DNA of 64,000 nt from Halomonas stenophila. Lineage in GTDB: Bacteria; Pseudomonadota; Gammaproteobacteria; Pseudomonadales; Halomonadaceae. The notes beneath the pieces were generated by a model, which saw only the letters and a list, made by a program, of their open reading frames with translations, was not told where the DNA came from and made no database searches. The stretch spans positions 1 to 64,000 of the forward strand of contig NZ_JACHXR010000014.1 in assembly GCF_014192275.1 (NCBI RefSeq). The letters run 5' to 3'. Within the stretch, counting starts at the first letter, position 1. Every line of letters begins with the position of its first letter. The position numbers and the translations under genes were made by a program. This document shows, piece after piece, positions 6,441 to 15,079 of this stretch.

Positions 6441-8888
6441 ATGCTGACCCTGATCCTGCTCGCGCTGGCCGTCACCGGCCTGCTCATCGTGATGCGCCGG
6501 GAGGCGGGTGCCCTGCCCGCGCTGGCCGTGACCGCGGGGCTCGGCCTCGTCGGCCTGGTCGCCGGCGCGGCGATCCTCGGCACGCTGCTGCTGATCGTCG
6601 CCGCGGCCATCGCCGCCTGCGGCCTGCCCGCCCTGCGCCGACGCTGGCTGAGCCCCCGGGTGTTCGCGCTGTTCAAGCGGGTCGCGCCGACGGTCTCGGA
6701 TACCGAGCGTACCGCATTGGAGGCCGGCAGCGTGGCCTGGGACCGCGAGCTGTTCACCGGCCGGCCCGACTGGGATCGCCTGCTGGCGTTCGGCGACGAC
6801 GGGCTCACCGACGAGGAACGCGCCTTCGTCGACCACCAGTGCGGCGTGGCCGCCGGCATGTGCAACGCCTGGGACATCGCCCGGGAGCGCGCCGACCTGC
6901 CCCAGGAGCTGTGGGACTACCTCAAGCGGGAGCGCTTCTTCGGCATGATCATCCCCAGGGAATACGGCGGCCTGGGCTTCTCGGCCAAGGCCCAGTCCAC
7001 GGTGCTGCAGAAGCTGTCGATCAGCGAGATGCTGATGGTCACCGTGGGCGTGCCCAACTCCCTGGGGCCAGGGGAGCTGCTGCTCAAGTACGGCACCCAG
7101 GCACAGAAGGACCACTACCTGCCGCGCCTGGCCGATGGCCGCGAGATCCCCTGCTTCGGCCTGACCGGCCCCCGCGCCGGATCCGACGCCACCGCCCTGC
7201 CGGACACCGGCGTGGTGTGCAAGCAGGTCATCGACGGCGAGGAGGTCCTGGGGCTCAGGCTGAATTTCGAGAAGCGCTGGATCACCCTGGCGCCCATCGC
7301 CACCGTGGTGGGCCTGGCCTTCCGGCTGTTCGACCCGGACCACCTGCTCGGCGACGAGGCCGACCGCGGCATCACCCTGGCGCTGATCCCCCGGGACACC
7401 ACAGGCATGGAGATCGGCCGCCGCCACCATCCCATCGGCAGCCCCTTCCTCAACGGCCCGATCAAGGGCCGGGACGTCTTCGTGCCGCTGTCCACCATCA
7501 TCGGCGGCGAGGAGATGATCGGCCAGGGCTGGCGGATGCTGGTGGAGTGCCTGTCCATCGGCCGCTGCATCACCCTGCCCTCCGGCGCCACCGGCATCGC
7601 CCGCTACGCCCTGGGCTGGACCGGCGGCTTCGCCCGGATCCGCCGCCAGTTCAACGTGCCGGTGGCCGAGATGGAGGGCGTCCAGGAGCCCCTGGCACGG
7701 ATGACCGCCCTGACCTATATCGCCCAGGCCGCCGTCTTCCAGACCGCCAACACCATCGACCATGGCGAGAAGCCGGCGGTGCCCTCGGCGATCCTCAAGA
7801 GCCAGCTCACCGAGTTCCAGCGTATGACCCTGGCCGACGCCATGGACATTCACGGCGGCAAGGCGGTCACCCTGGGGCCGCGCAACTACCTCGGCATCGG
7901 CTACAGCGCCAACCCGGTGGCCATCACCGTCGAGGGCGCCAACATCATGACCCGCAACCTGATGATCTTCGGCCAGGGAGCCATCCGCTGTCATCCCTAT
8001 GTGCTCGAGGAGCTGGCCGCCAAGGACGCCGATGACCCGGCGGCCTTCGACCGGGCCTTCTTCGGCCATGCCGGGCTGATCTTCGGCAATGCCGCCCGCG
8101 CCCTGACCCGGGGCCTGGGGCTCGGCCAGGCCGCGGTGCCCTTCGATGCCGTCGCCGCCCCCTATGCCCGCGAGATTACCCGGCTTTCCGCCGGCTTCGG
8201 CCTCGCCGCCGATGCCGCCATGGCGAGCCTGGGTTCCCAGCTCAAGCAGCGCGAGATGCTCTCGGCGCGCCTCGGCGATGTGCTCTCCAACCTGTACCTG
8301 GCCAGCATGCTGCTCAAGCAGTGGCAGGAGGGCGACCAGGTGGAGGACGAGGCCACCGTGCTGGACTATGCCGCCCGCTTCCTGCTGCATCGCACCGAGC
8401 AGGCCTTCGATGAGCTCTTCGACAACCTGCCGAACCGCGCCCTGGGCCGGGGACTGCGCCTGCTGGTGATGCCGCGGGGCCGCCGCTGGTCGCGCCCCCA
8501 CGATGACCTGACCCGCCGCATTGCCCAGGCCATGTCCCGGGACAGCGCCCTGCGCCACAAGCTGCTGGCCAACACCTGGGACGTCGACGACGGGCCCCAG
8601 GACAATCCGCTGGCCCGCTACAACGCCCTGCTGGCCACCCAGGAGCGCGCCGAGGACCTCTACCGCACGGTCAACAAGGCCTACGCCAGGGGCGAGCTGC
8701 CGGCGGAGGCCCTGCACCCAGAGCAGCGCGTGGAGGCGGCGCTGGAGGCGGGCATCATCGACGAGGACGATGCCGCCTTCATGCGTCAGCGGGAGGCCGA
8801 GGTGCTGGACATGCTGACCGTGGACGACTTCGATTACGACGCCTTCGTCACCGACAAGTCCAAGGTACTGCGCCACCATCCAGCATAG
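6441..8888 (+). CDS. fadE: Acyl-CoA dehydrogenase FadE
   Basis: The first oxidation of fatty-acid beta-oxidation: FAD-linked dehydrogenation of acyl-CoA to trans-2-enoyl-CoA. At 815 residues it has the length of E. coli FadE (about 814) and the same layout: two N-terminal membrane segments (about residues 1-60), then the acyl-CoA dehydrogenase domain with PQELWDYLKRERFFGMIIPR, PNSLGPGELL and AITVEGANIMTRNLMIFGQG, and the long DUF1974 C-terminal domain. Monocistronic. No FadR site was recognised in the short upstream region. Confidence 0.95.
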   Translation: MLTLILLALAVTGLLIVMRREAGALPALAVTAGLGLVGLVAGAAILGTLLLIVAAAIAACGLPALRRRWLSPRVFALFKRVAPTVSDTERTALEAGSVAWDRELFTGRPDWDRLLAFGDDGLTDEERAFVDHQCGVAAGMCNAWDIARERADLPQELWDYLKRERFFGMIIPREYGGLGFSAKAQSTVLQKLSISEMLMVTVGVPNSLGPGELLLKYGTQAQKDHYLPRLADGREIPCFGLTGPRAGSDATALPDTGVVCKQVIDGEEVLGLRLNFEKRWITLAPIATVVGLAFRLFDPDHLLGDEADRGITLALIPRDTTGMEIGRRHHPIGSPFLNGPIKGRDVFVPLSTIIGGEEMIGQGWRMLVECLSIGRCITLPSGATGIARYALGWTGGFARIRRQFNVPVAEMEGVQEPLARMTALTYIAQAAVFQTANTIDHGEKPAVPSAILKSQLTEFQRMTLADAMDIHGGKAVTLGPRNYLGIGYSANPVAITVEGANIMTRNLMIFGQGAIRCHPYVLEELAAKDADDPAAFDRAFFGHAGLIFGNAARALTRGLGLGQAAVPFDAVAAPYAREITRLSAGFGLAADAAMASLGSQLKQREMLSARLGDVLSNLYLASMLLKQWQEGDQVEDEATVLDYAARFLLHRTEQAFDELFDNLPNRALGRGLRLLVMPRGRRWSRPHDDLTRRIAQAMSRDSALRHKLLANTWDVDDGPQDNPLARYNALLATQERAEDLYRTVNKAYARGELPAEALHPEQRVEAALEAGIIDEDDAAFMRQREAEVLDMLTVDDFDYDAFVTDKSKVLRHHPA

Positions 8889-8952
8889 GGAGTAAGGGGT
8901 GAGGCGTTATGGGTGAGGAGTGAAGGCCGGCTGGAATCACGCCGGGCTCCTC

Positions 8953-9007
8953 GCCCCTCACTCCTTACACCTTGCCCCTCACTCCTTACACCTTGCCCCT
9001 CACACCT
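8953..9007. repeat. Tandem 21-bp repeat (2.6 copies)
   Basis: The unit GCCCCTCACTCCTTACACCTT is repeated perfectly at 8953 and 8974, with a partial third copy at 8995. Just upstream (about 8889-8925) the complementary theme GGAGTAAGGGGTGAGG and GGGTGAGGAGTGAAGG appears, so the patch can fold back on itself. It fills the gap between the convergent fadE and permease genes and overlaps the permease stop region. Confidence 0.8.
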
Positions 9008-10859
9008 ACAGCGGCCAGACGATCAGGATCATCGGGATCGCCACCGCCATCACCACCAGCGACAGCGGCAGCCCCAGCCTCCAGTAGTCGCCGAAGCGGT
9101 AGCCACCGGGCCCCATCACCAGGGTGTTGGACTGATGGCCGATGGGGGTGAGGAAGGCGCAGGAGGCGCTGATCGCCACCACCATCAGGAAGGGGTCCAG
9201 GGAGGCCTCGAAGCCCTCGGCGAGGCTCGCCGCGATGGGCGCCATCAACAGCGCCGCCGCGGCGTTGTTGACCACATTGGAGAGCAGCGTGCAGATCAGG
9301 AACAGCCCCACCAGGGTGGCCACCATCGGCCACTCACTGCCCAGCGCCAGCAGCGCCTCGGCGATCAAGCCGGCCCCGCCGCTGGTCTCCAGCGCCTGGC
9401 CCACCGGGATCATGGCCCCCAGCAGGACGATCACCGGGCCATCGATGGCCTGGTAGGCCTCGCGCAGCGACAGCACGCCCACCATCATCGACACCAGGGC
9501 GGCTCCGGTGAGGGCCACCGCCGAGGGCAGCAGGTTCAGCACCATGGCGATGACCGCCACCGCGAAGATGCCCACCGAGACCATCAGCATCCGGGGCTGG
9601 CCCAGGGTCAGGTTGCGGCTGGCCAGTGGCAGACAGCCCAGGGTGGTGAGGCTCTCGCCGATCTCGCCCTCGCCGCCCTGCAGCAGTAGCACATCCCCGG
9701 CCCGGAAACGGATATCCCGCAGGCGCTGGTTGAGGCGGCCACCGTCCCGGGCCACCGCCACCAGGTGCAGGCCGAACTGGTTGTGCAGGCGAAGCTGGGT
9801 GACGGTGCGATGGATCATCATGGAATCGTTGCGCACCACCGCCTCCACCAGTTGCAGGCCCTCGGTGTCCACCGGTGTGGGCCGGTCCGCGTCCGCGGTA
9901 CCCCCCTGCCCCGTTTCGGCCTCGCGAGGCGACGCCGCTTCCTCGCTCGCCTCCGCCTCGTCGTCCGGCGGCGGTTCGGGGCCGACCACCAGCCCCGCCT
10001 TGTCCTCGATCAGCTTCATCTCCTCGGGGCCGGCTTCCACCAGCAGGATATCGTTCTCGCGCAGCGTACCGTGGAAGGCATGGCCGGCCTGGCGCTTGTC
10101 GCCGCGCACCACCGCCAGCACCGGGATGGTCTCTTCCAGGGCGTGGTGCAGGTCACGCAGCGACCAGCCCACCGCCTTGCCGTCCTCGGGGACGCGCAGC
10201 TCCACCAGGTAGTGGGCGGTGTCGAACATCGCATCGAGGGAGGCCTTGCCGGCCCGCTGGGGCACCAGGCGCCAGCCCACCAGCACGATGAACGCCAGGC
10301 CGGCCAGGGCCACGCTGGCGCCGACGGGAAAGAAGGAGAACATGCCGAAGGCCTCGCCACCGACGCTGCCACGATAGCTGGAGATGATGATATTGGGCGG
10401 GGTGCCGATCAGGGTCGTCAGCCCGCCGAGCAGCGACCCGAAGGCCAGCGGCATCAGCAACAGCGAGGGCGGGCTGTCGTGCTCCCGGGCCATGCGGATC
10501 GCCACCGGCAACATCAGCGCCAGGGCGCCGACGTTGTTCATCACCCCGGACAGCACCAGCACGGTCGCGGTGAGCACCAGCACCTGCAGGATCAGCCGGT
10601 CGCCGACCTTGAGGGCCTGCTCGGCGATCAGGTCGACGAGCCCCGAGCGTTCGAAGCCGCGGCTGAGCACCAGCACCGCGGCCACGGTGATCACGGCGGG
10701 ATGGCCGAAGCCGAGGAAGGCCTCGCCGGTGGGGACCAGGCCCAGCAGCACCGAGGTCAGGAGCGCGGCCAGCGCCACCAGGTCGTAGCGGAAGCGCCCC
10801 CAGACGAAGGCCGCGAGCGTCGCTCCGAGAACCAGGAACACCTGGGTGCTGTCGGCCAT
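9006..10859 (-). CDS. SLC13/DASS-family permease with TrkA-C (RCK_C) domains
   Basis: A 617-residue inner-membrane carrier of the SLC13 (CitMHS/ArsB-NhaD-like) type, usually for dicarboxylates, sulfate or related anions with Na+. Membrane segments flank a central cytosolic part with two TrkA-C-type regulatory domains; between these is an acidic, low-complexity linker (PPDDEAEASEEAASPREAET). Signature stretches include GTPPNIIISSYRG and SNVVNNAAAALLMAPIA. The start at 10859 (MADSTQVFLVLG) has AGGGAG in front; the frame is open further upstream but that part is not homologous. The substrate is not determinable. It follows the acyl-CoA synthetase operon on the same strand but a strong hairpin separates them. 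Confidence 0.85.
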   Translation of the reverse strand: MADSTQVFLVLGATLAAFVWGRFRYDLVALAALLTSVLLGLVPTGEAFLGFGHPAVITVAAVLVLSRGFERSGLVDLIAEQALKVGDRLILQVLVLTATVLVLSGVMNNVGALALMLPVAIRMAREHDSPPSLLLMPLAFGSLLGGLTTLIGTPPNIIISSYRGSVGGEAFGMFSFFPVGASVALAGLAFIVLVGWRLVPQRAGKASLDAMFDTAHYLVELRVPEDGKAVGWSLRDLHHALEETIPVLAVVRGDKRQAGHAFHGTLRENDILLVEAGPEEMKLIEDKAGLVVGPEPPPDDEAEASEEAASPREAETGQGGTADADRPTPVDTEGLQLVEAVVRNDSMMIHRTVTQLRLHNQFGLHLVAVARDGGRLNQRLRDIRFRAGDVLLLQGGEGEIGESLTTLGCLPLASRNLTLGQPRMLMVSVGIFAVAVIAMVLNLLPSAVALTGAALVSMMVGVLSLREAYQAIDGPVIVLLGAMIPVGQALETSGGAGLIAEALLALGSEWPMVATLVGLFLICTLLSNVVNNAAAALLMAPIAASLAEGFEASLDPFLMVVAISASCAFLTPIGHQSNTLVMGPGGYRFGDYWRLGLPLSLVVMAVAIPMILIVWPL

Positions 10860-10941
10860 GTGGCGCACTCCCTGTACCGGCACGATGCCTCCAGCACACC
10901 AGCCGCGGGCCGGAAAATCCAGTCTTTCCTGCTTCCGGACA

Positions 10942-10972
10942 CGCGACACCCGGCGCCTGGCCGGGTGTCGCG
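10942..10972 (-). terminator. Strong hairpin after the crotonase gene
   Basis: A perfect 12-bp stem CGCGACACCCGG / CCGGGTGTCGCG with a 7-nt loop lies 18 bp past the stop of the enoyl-CoA hydratase gene. There is no T-tract on either strand, so termination is likely but not certain. Confidence 0.6.
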
Positions 10973-10990
10973 GAGGGCCTGCGCAGGGAC

Positions 10991-11797
10991 TCACTTCTTG
11001 GCCATCGTCTCCAGCATGGCGTTGACGGCGTCCAGGTGCTCGGGCTCGTTGTGGCACATGCCCTGGAAGGTCGCACAGAGGTCGAGGAAGTCGGGCAGCT
11101 CCATGCGGCCGCCCATCTTCATCAGCCGCTTGGTCAGGCGGGTCGCCTTGGGCGGCTGGACGGCGATCTGTCCGGCCAGCTCGCCGACCCGCGCGATCAG
11201 GGCCTCTGGCTCGGTCACCTCGAGCACGATGCCGTACTCGCGGGCCTGCTCGGCATCGATCACCCGCCCGGAGAGCGTCAGCTCGAAGGCGCGCTGATAG
11301 CCGATCAGGCGCTGCAGGAACCAGGCGCCGCCGTCGCCGGGGATGATCCCCAGGTTGAGGAAGGTCTCGCCGAACTTCGCCTTGCGCGAGGCGATGCGGA
11401 TGTCCGCCATGTTGGCCAGGTCGAAGCCGGCGCCGATGGCGGGTCCGTTGACCGCGGCGATGATCGGCACCTCCACGTCCTGCAGGGCCAGCGGGATGCG
11501 CTGGATGCCACGGCGGTAGCGGGCGGCCACCTCGGCGACGTCGCCGGCGAAGTCGCCGCCGCGCTGGGCCATGTCCTTGACGTTGCCACCGGCGGAGAAG
11601 GCCGAGCCTGCGCCGGTGATCACCAGCACCGAGACCGCGTCACAGGCATTCACCCAGTCGGCCACGGCGACGATGTCGTCGACCAGGGCGGTCCCGGTCA
11701 GGGCATTGCGGACGTCATGACGGTCCAGGGTCAGGGTCGCCACCCCTTCCTCCAGGGAAAGATGGGCATCGGTCAGTTGCGGTTGGGTCACGCTCAT
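10991..11797 (-). CDS. Enoyl-CoA hydratase/isomerase family protein (second crotonase)
   Basis: A 268-residue crotonase-fold enzyme acting on CoA thioesters. The oxyanion-hole segments are visible: ITGAGSAFSAGGNVKDMAQR and AAVNGPAIGAGFDLANMADI. The Glu after GIIPGDGGAWFLQRLIG marks the hydratase loop region. Its ATG overlaps the stop of the upstream acyl-CoA synthetase (ATGA), so the two are translationally coupled. The natural substrate is unknown; CoA activation by its neighbour followed by hydration or C-C cleavage is the inferred job. Confidence 0.88.
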   Translation of the reverse strand: MSVTQPQLTDAHLSLEEGVATLTLDRHDVRNALTGTALVDDIVAVADWVNACDAVSVLVITGAGSAFSAGGNVKDMAQRGGDFAGDVAEVAARYRRGIQRIPLALQDVEVPIIAAVNGPAIGAGFDLANMADIRIASRKAKFGETFLNLGIIPGDGGAWFLQRLIGYQRAFELTLSGRVIDAEQAREYGIVLEVTEPEALIARVGELAGQIAVQPPKATRLTKRLMKMGGRMELPDFLDLCATFQGMCHNEPEHLDAVNAMLETMAKK

Positions 11798-13986
11798 CGG
11801 TGGGCTTCCTTGTGGGACGCATCGGTATCTCGATCGACGATGACACGGGCATCGACCACCGCATAGCCGTCGGCGTTGACGATCACCGGGTTGAGGTCGA
11901 GTTCCTTGAGGTCGGGATAGGCCTCGACGATGCTCGAGATCTGGAGCAGCAGGTCCACCAGCGACTCCTTGTCCACGGCCGCCTCGCCGCGCGCGCCCTC
12001 GAGGACCTTCCTGGCCTTGAGCTGGTCGACCATGCTGCGGGCGTCATGGCGGGAGAGCGGGATGGCGCGGAAGGCCACGTCCTCCAGGATCTCGACGAAG
12101 ACGCCACCCAGGCCGAACATCAGCACCGGGCCGAAGATCGGGTCGCGGATCACGCCGATGATCACCTCCGCCCCCTTCTTCGCCATGGGCGCCACCAGCA
12201 CGCCCTCGATCGCGGCGTCGGGGTCATAGGCGCGGCAGGAGGCGAGGATCGCCTCGCGAGCCTGGCGCAGCGCCGCTTCGCCCACCAGGCCGAGCCTGAC
12301 CCCCCCGGCGTCGGACTTGTGCAGGATATCCCGGGAGACGACCTTCATGGCCAACGGCGTGTCGCCGAAGCGCCCTGCCGCCTCGACGAGCTCGACCTCG
12401 CTGCGCACCACCCGTTCCAGGGGCACCGCCACGCCATGGTCGCGCAGCAGTCGCTTGGCCTCGTACTCGAGCAGGTCGCGCCCCTCGGCCTTGGCCTGGC
12501 GGAACATGGCATCGAGCGCCGGGAGCGGCTCGACCGCCGCCGCCCGGGCGTGGCTGTGGTACTGGATCAGGTGCTGGCCGCGGTCGCCCAGCGCCGCGAG
12601 CACGCGCACGGCATGCTCGATGGAGGCATAGACCGGCAGGCCCGCCTCGTGCAGGCGCCGCAGCGCCGGCGGCTTGATCGGCGTATAGAGGCTGTAGATC
12701 ACCAGCGGCTTCTCGGTGGCGTTGGCCAGGTCCACCATCGCCTCGGCGCCGCGCATCTCGTCGCCCAGCAGCGACTCGGCGAAGCGGATGCTGTAGCCGC
12801 CGAACATGCCCACCAGGAAGACGCTGTCGACGTTGTCGTCGGCGGCGACGATCTCCATGCAGGTGGCGAGCAGCGAGGGATTGGCATCGGTGGAGCCGGC
12901 GACGTCCACCGGGTTGACGGTGGAGGCCTGGGGGAAGAGCACCTCGCGCAGTTGGGCCCGGGTGGCGTCCGAGAGCTCGGCGAGTTCCAGGCCGGCCTCG
13001 GCCAGGCGGTCGGAGGCGATGGTCGCCTGGCCGCCACCGTCGGAGATCACCGCCACCCGCTTGCCGCGGGCCTTCTGCAGCAGGCCCAGGCCCTCGGCCA
13101 CCGGCAGGATCTCGTCGGAATACTGCACCACGCTGACGCCGGACTGGCGCAACAGGTCGACGGTCATCGCATAGCTGCCGGCCAGGGCCCCGGTGTGGGA
13201 GCTGGCCGCCTTCTGGCCAAGCTCGGTGGAGCCGGATTTGTAGACCACCACCGGCTTCATGGCGGTGACCTCCCGGGCCACCTCGAGGAACTTGCGCCCG
13301 TCGCGGAAGCCTTCCACGTAGAGGGTGGCGACCCGGGTGTGCTCGTCCTCGCCCAGGTAGCGCAGGTAGTCGTTGAAGCCGATGTCGCTCTGGTTGCCGG
13401 GCCCCACATAGGTGGAGAAGCCCACATGGCCATTGTGCTGGGCCTCCAGGGCCAGCGACAGCAGCATGTTGCCCGACTGGGAGATGATGCCGACGCCCCC
13501 GGGCTTGACGTTGTCCAGGGCCAGCAGGTTGATCCGGTGGTGCAGGTTGAACACGCCCGAGGTGTTGGGGCCGATGATCCGCACCCCGTGGGCCTCGGCC
13601 TTGGCCATCATCTCGCGCTCGAGCGCGGCCCCCTCGCCCCCGACCTCGGCGAAGCCGCTGGCCAGTATCACCGCGCCCTTGATGCCGCGCCGGCCGCACT
13701 CGGCGATCAGGTCCGGCATCGTGGCCGCCGGCGTGCAGATCAGCGCCAGCTGCGGGTTACCGGGAATCGATGTCACCGAGGGCCAGGCCTTGACCCCGAG
13801 GATCATGTCGGCCTTGGGGTTCACGGGGTAGATCTCGCCGCGGTAGCCGTCCTTGATCAGGCCCACCATCGCCTTGTAGCCCCGCTTGGTGGGGTCCGAG
13901 GAGGCGCCGATCACGGCGATGCCGGTAGGGGCCAGGATGTCATGCAGTGGGCTGCGGGTGGGAAGGTGTCCTTCGATGGGATTCAT
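11794..13986 (-). CDS. ADP-forming (NDP-forming) acyl-CoA synthetase
   Basis: A 730-residue single-chain ADP-forming acyl-CoA synthetase, which makes an acyl-CoA with ATP through a phosphohistidine intermediate. Layout: CoA-binding Rossmann domain (about 15-110, GIAVIGASSDPTKRGYKAM), succinyl-CoA-synthetase-like flavodoxin domains with the phosphohistidine motif SSHTGALAGSY, then a C-terminal ATP-grasp domain (KVVSRDILHKSDAGGVRLGL ... PIFGPVLMFGLGGVFVEILE). The start at 13986 gives MNPIEGHLPTRSPLHDIL; the frame extends upstream but without homology. The superfamily includes acetyl-, feruloyl-type and DMSP-activating (DddX) enzymes; substrate cannot be read from motifs alone. Confidence 0.88.
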   Translation of the reverse strand: MNPIEGHLPTRSPLHDILAPTGIAVIGASSDPTKRGYKAMVGLIKDGYRGEIYPVNPKADMILGVKAWPSVTSIPGNPQLALICTPAATMPDLIAECGRRGIKGAVILASGFAEVGGEGAALEREMMAKAEAHGVRIIGPNTSGVFNLHHRINLLALDNVKPGGVGIISQSGNMLLSLALEAQHNGHVGFSTYVGPGNQSDIGFNDYLRYLGEDEHTRVATLYVEGFRDGRKFLEVAREVTAMKPVVVYKSGSTELGQKAASSHTGALAGSYAMTVDLLRQSGVSVVQYSDEILPVAEGLGLLQKARGKRVAVISDGGGQATIASDRLAEAGLELAELSDATRAQLREVLFPQASTVNPVDVAGSTDANPSLLATCMEIVAADDNVDSVFLVGMFGGYSIRFAESLLGDEMRGAEAMVDLANATEKPLVIYSLYTPIKPPALRRLHEAGLPVYASIEHAVRVLAALGDRGQHLIQYHSHARAAAVEPLPALDAMFRQAKAEGRDLLEYEAKRLLRDHGVAVPLERVVRSEVELVEAAGRFGDTPLAMKVVSRDILHKSDAGGVRLGLVGEAALRQAREAILASCRAYDPDAAIEGVLVAPMAKKGAEVIIGVIRDPIFGPVLMFGLGGVFVEILEDVAFRAIPLSRHDARSMVDQLKARKVLEGARGEAAVDKESLVDLLLQISSIVEAYPDLKELDLNPVIVNADGYAVVDARVIVDRDTDASHKEAHR

Positions 13987-14044
13987 GGAGCTGACCTTGA
14001 CCTCTGGGTGGTCGTTGACGGGGACGATCCGGAACGGGAGAGAC

Positions 14045-14851
14045 TCAGTGGCCCTTGAACTGCGGCGCGCGCTTCTCGGCGAAGGCGTCGACGCCCTCCT
14101 GCCAGTCGGCGGTGGTGGAGCAGGTGAAGACGGCATCCAGCTCCTGCTGCAGCTGGCTGTCCAGGCCGGTGTCGCTGCCCTGGTTGACCAGCCGCTTGAG
14201 CATGGCGATCGACACCGGCGCCTGCTTGGCCAGCTGGTCGGCCAGGCGATGCGCCTCGCCGAGCAGGGCGTCGTCGGTCCAGTGGGAGGTCGCCAGGCCG
14301 ATGCGGGTAGCCTCCTCGCCGTCGATGCGCCGGCCGGTGAACAGCAGCTGGCGGGCCATGTTGAGACCGACCAGCTGGGGCAGGAGCTTGGAGACGCCGC
14401 CCCCCACGCAGGTGCCGATGCTGGTCTCGGGGAAGCCGATCTGGGCGTCCTGGGCCATCAGGATGAAGTCGCAGGAGACCGCCATTTCGGCCCCCGCCCC
14501 CAGGGCATAGCCGTTCACCGCCGCGATCACCGGCAGAGGATGACGCTGGATCGCCTCGCAGACGTCATTGCCCAGCTGCAGGTACTGGCGGCGCTGGTAG
14601 AGGGAGCGCTTGGCGCCGCCATGCTCCTTCATGTCGGCCCCGACGCAGAAGGCCCGGCCCTCGCCGGTGAGGATGACGGCCCTCACATCCTCGTCGGCCT
14701 CGGCCTCGGACAGGGCCTGGAGCAGTTCGGTGTAGAGTGCCTCGACCACGGCATTGAGCCGGTGGGGACGGTTGAAGCGAATTTCCATCACCTGGCCGTG
14801 GCGTTCGGTGATCAAGGTCTCGTAGCGGGGGGGCTTGGCAGCATGGCTCAT
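14045..14851 (-). CDS. Enoyl-CoA hydratase/isomerase family protein (first crotonase)
   Basis: A 268-residue crotonase-superfamily protein, first gene of the operon with the acyl-CoA synthetase. Oxyanion-hole motifs: ILTGEGRAFCVGADMKEHGG and AAVNGYALGAGAEMAVSCDF; the catalytic-Glu region is QIGFPETSIGTCVGGGVSKL. I take the start at 14851 (MSHAAKPPRYETLI) because the extra 22 residues upstream are not crotonase-like. It is divergent from the RpiR-type regulator, whose operator candidate lies in the shared promoter. Substrate unknown. Confidence 0.88.
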   Translation of the reverse strand: MSHAAKPPRYETLITERHGQVMEIRFNRPHRLNAVVEALYTELLQALSEAEADEDVRAVILTGEGRAFCVGADMKEHGGAKRSLYQRRQYLQLGNDVCEAIQRHPLPVIAAVNGYALGAGAEMAVSCDFILMAQDAQIGFPETSIGTCVGGGVSKLLPQLVGLNMARQLLFTGRRIDGEEATRIGLATSHWTDDALLGEAHRLADQLAKQAPVSIAMLKRLVNQGSDTGLDSQLQQELDAVFTCSTTADWQEGVDAFAEKRAPQFKGH

Positions 14852-14912
14852 GGGGTCGATGCTTCCTGGCGGGAGGATGGACGAAGCTCGCAACAAACGT
14901 GCCGCCTGACAA

Positions 14913-14933
14913 AACACATGACACGTATGTGTT
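14913..14933. promoter_or_regulatory. Inverted repeat, candidate RpiR-type operator
   Basis: AACACAT and ATGTGTT form a perfect 7-bp dyad with a 7-bp spacer. It lies between the divergent crotonase operon (start 14851) and the regulator gene (start 15080). A further ACACATTTGT half-site is at 15002-15011. Position and symmetry suggest it is the binding site of the adjacent regulator; this is inference. Confidence 0.6.
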
Positions 14934-15079
14934 GTCGCGCCATGCTAGTGGACTCCTTCCCGCGAGGTCAACACGATCGTCTCTCCTTTTTTGGCGAAAG
15001 GACACATTTGTTTCAACCCGTGGTCGCGCCTGGGTACAATGCGCCCGTCGTTCGCGGGAAACCCGATAAGGAGAACAGC

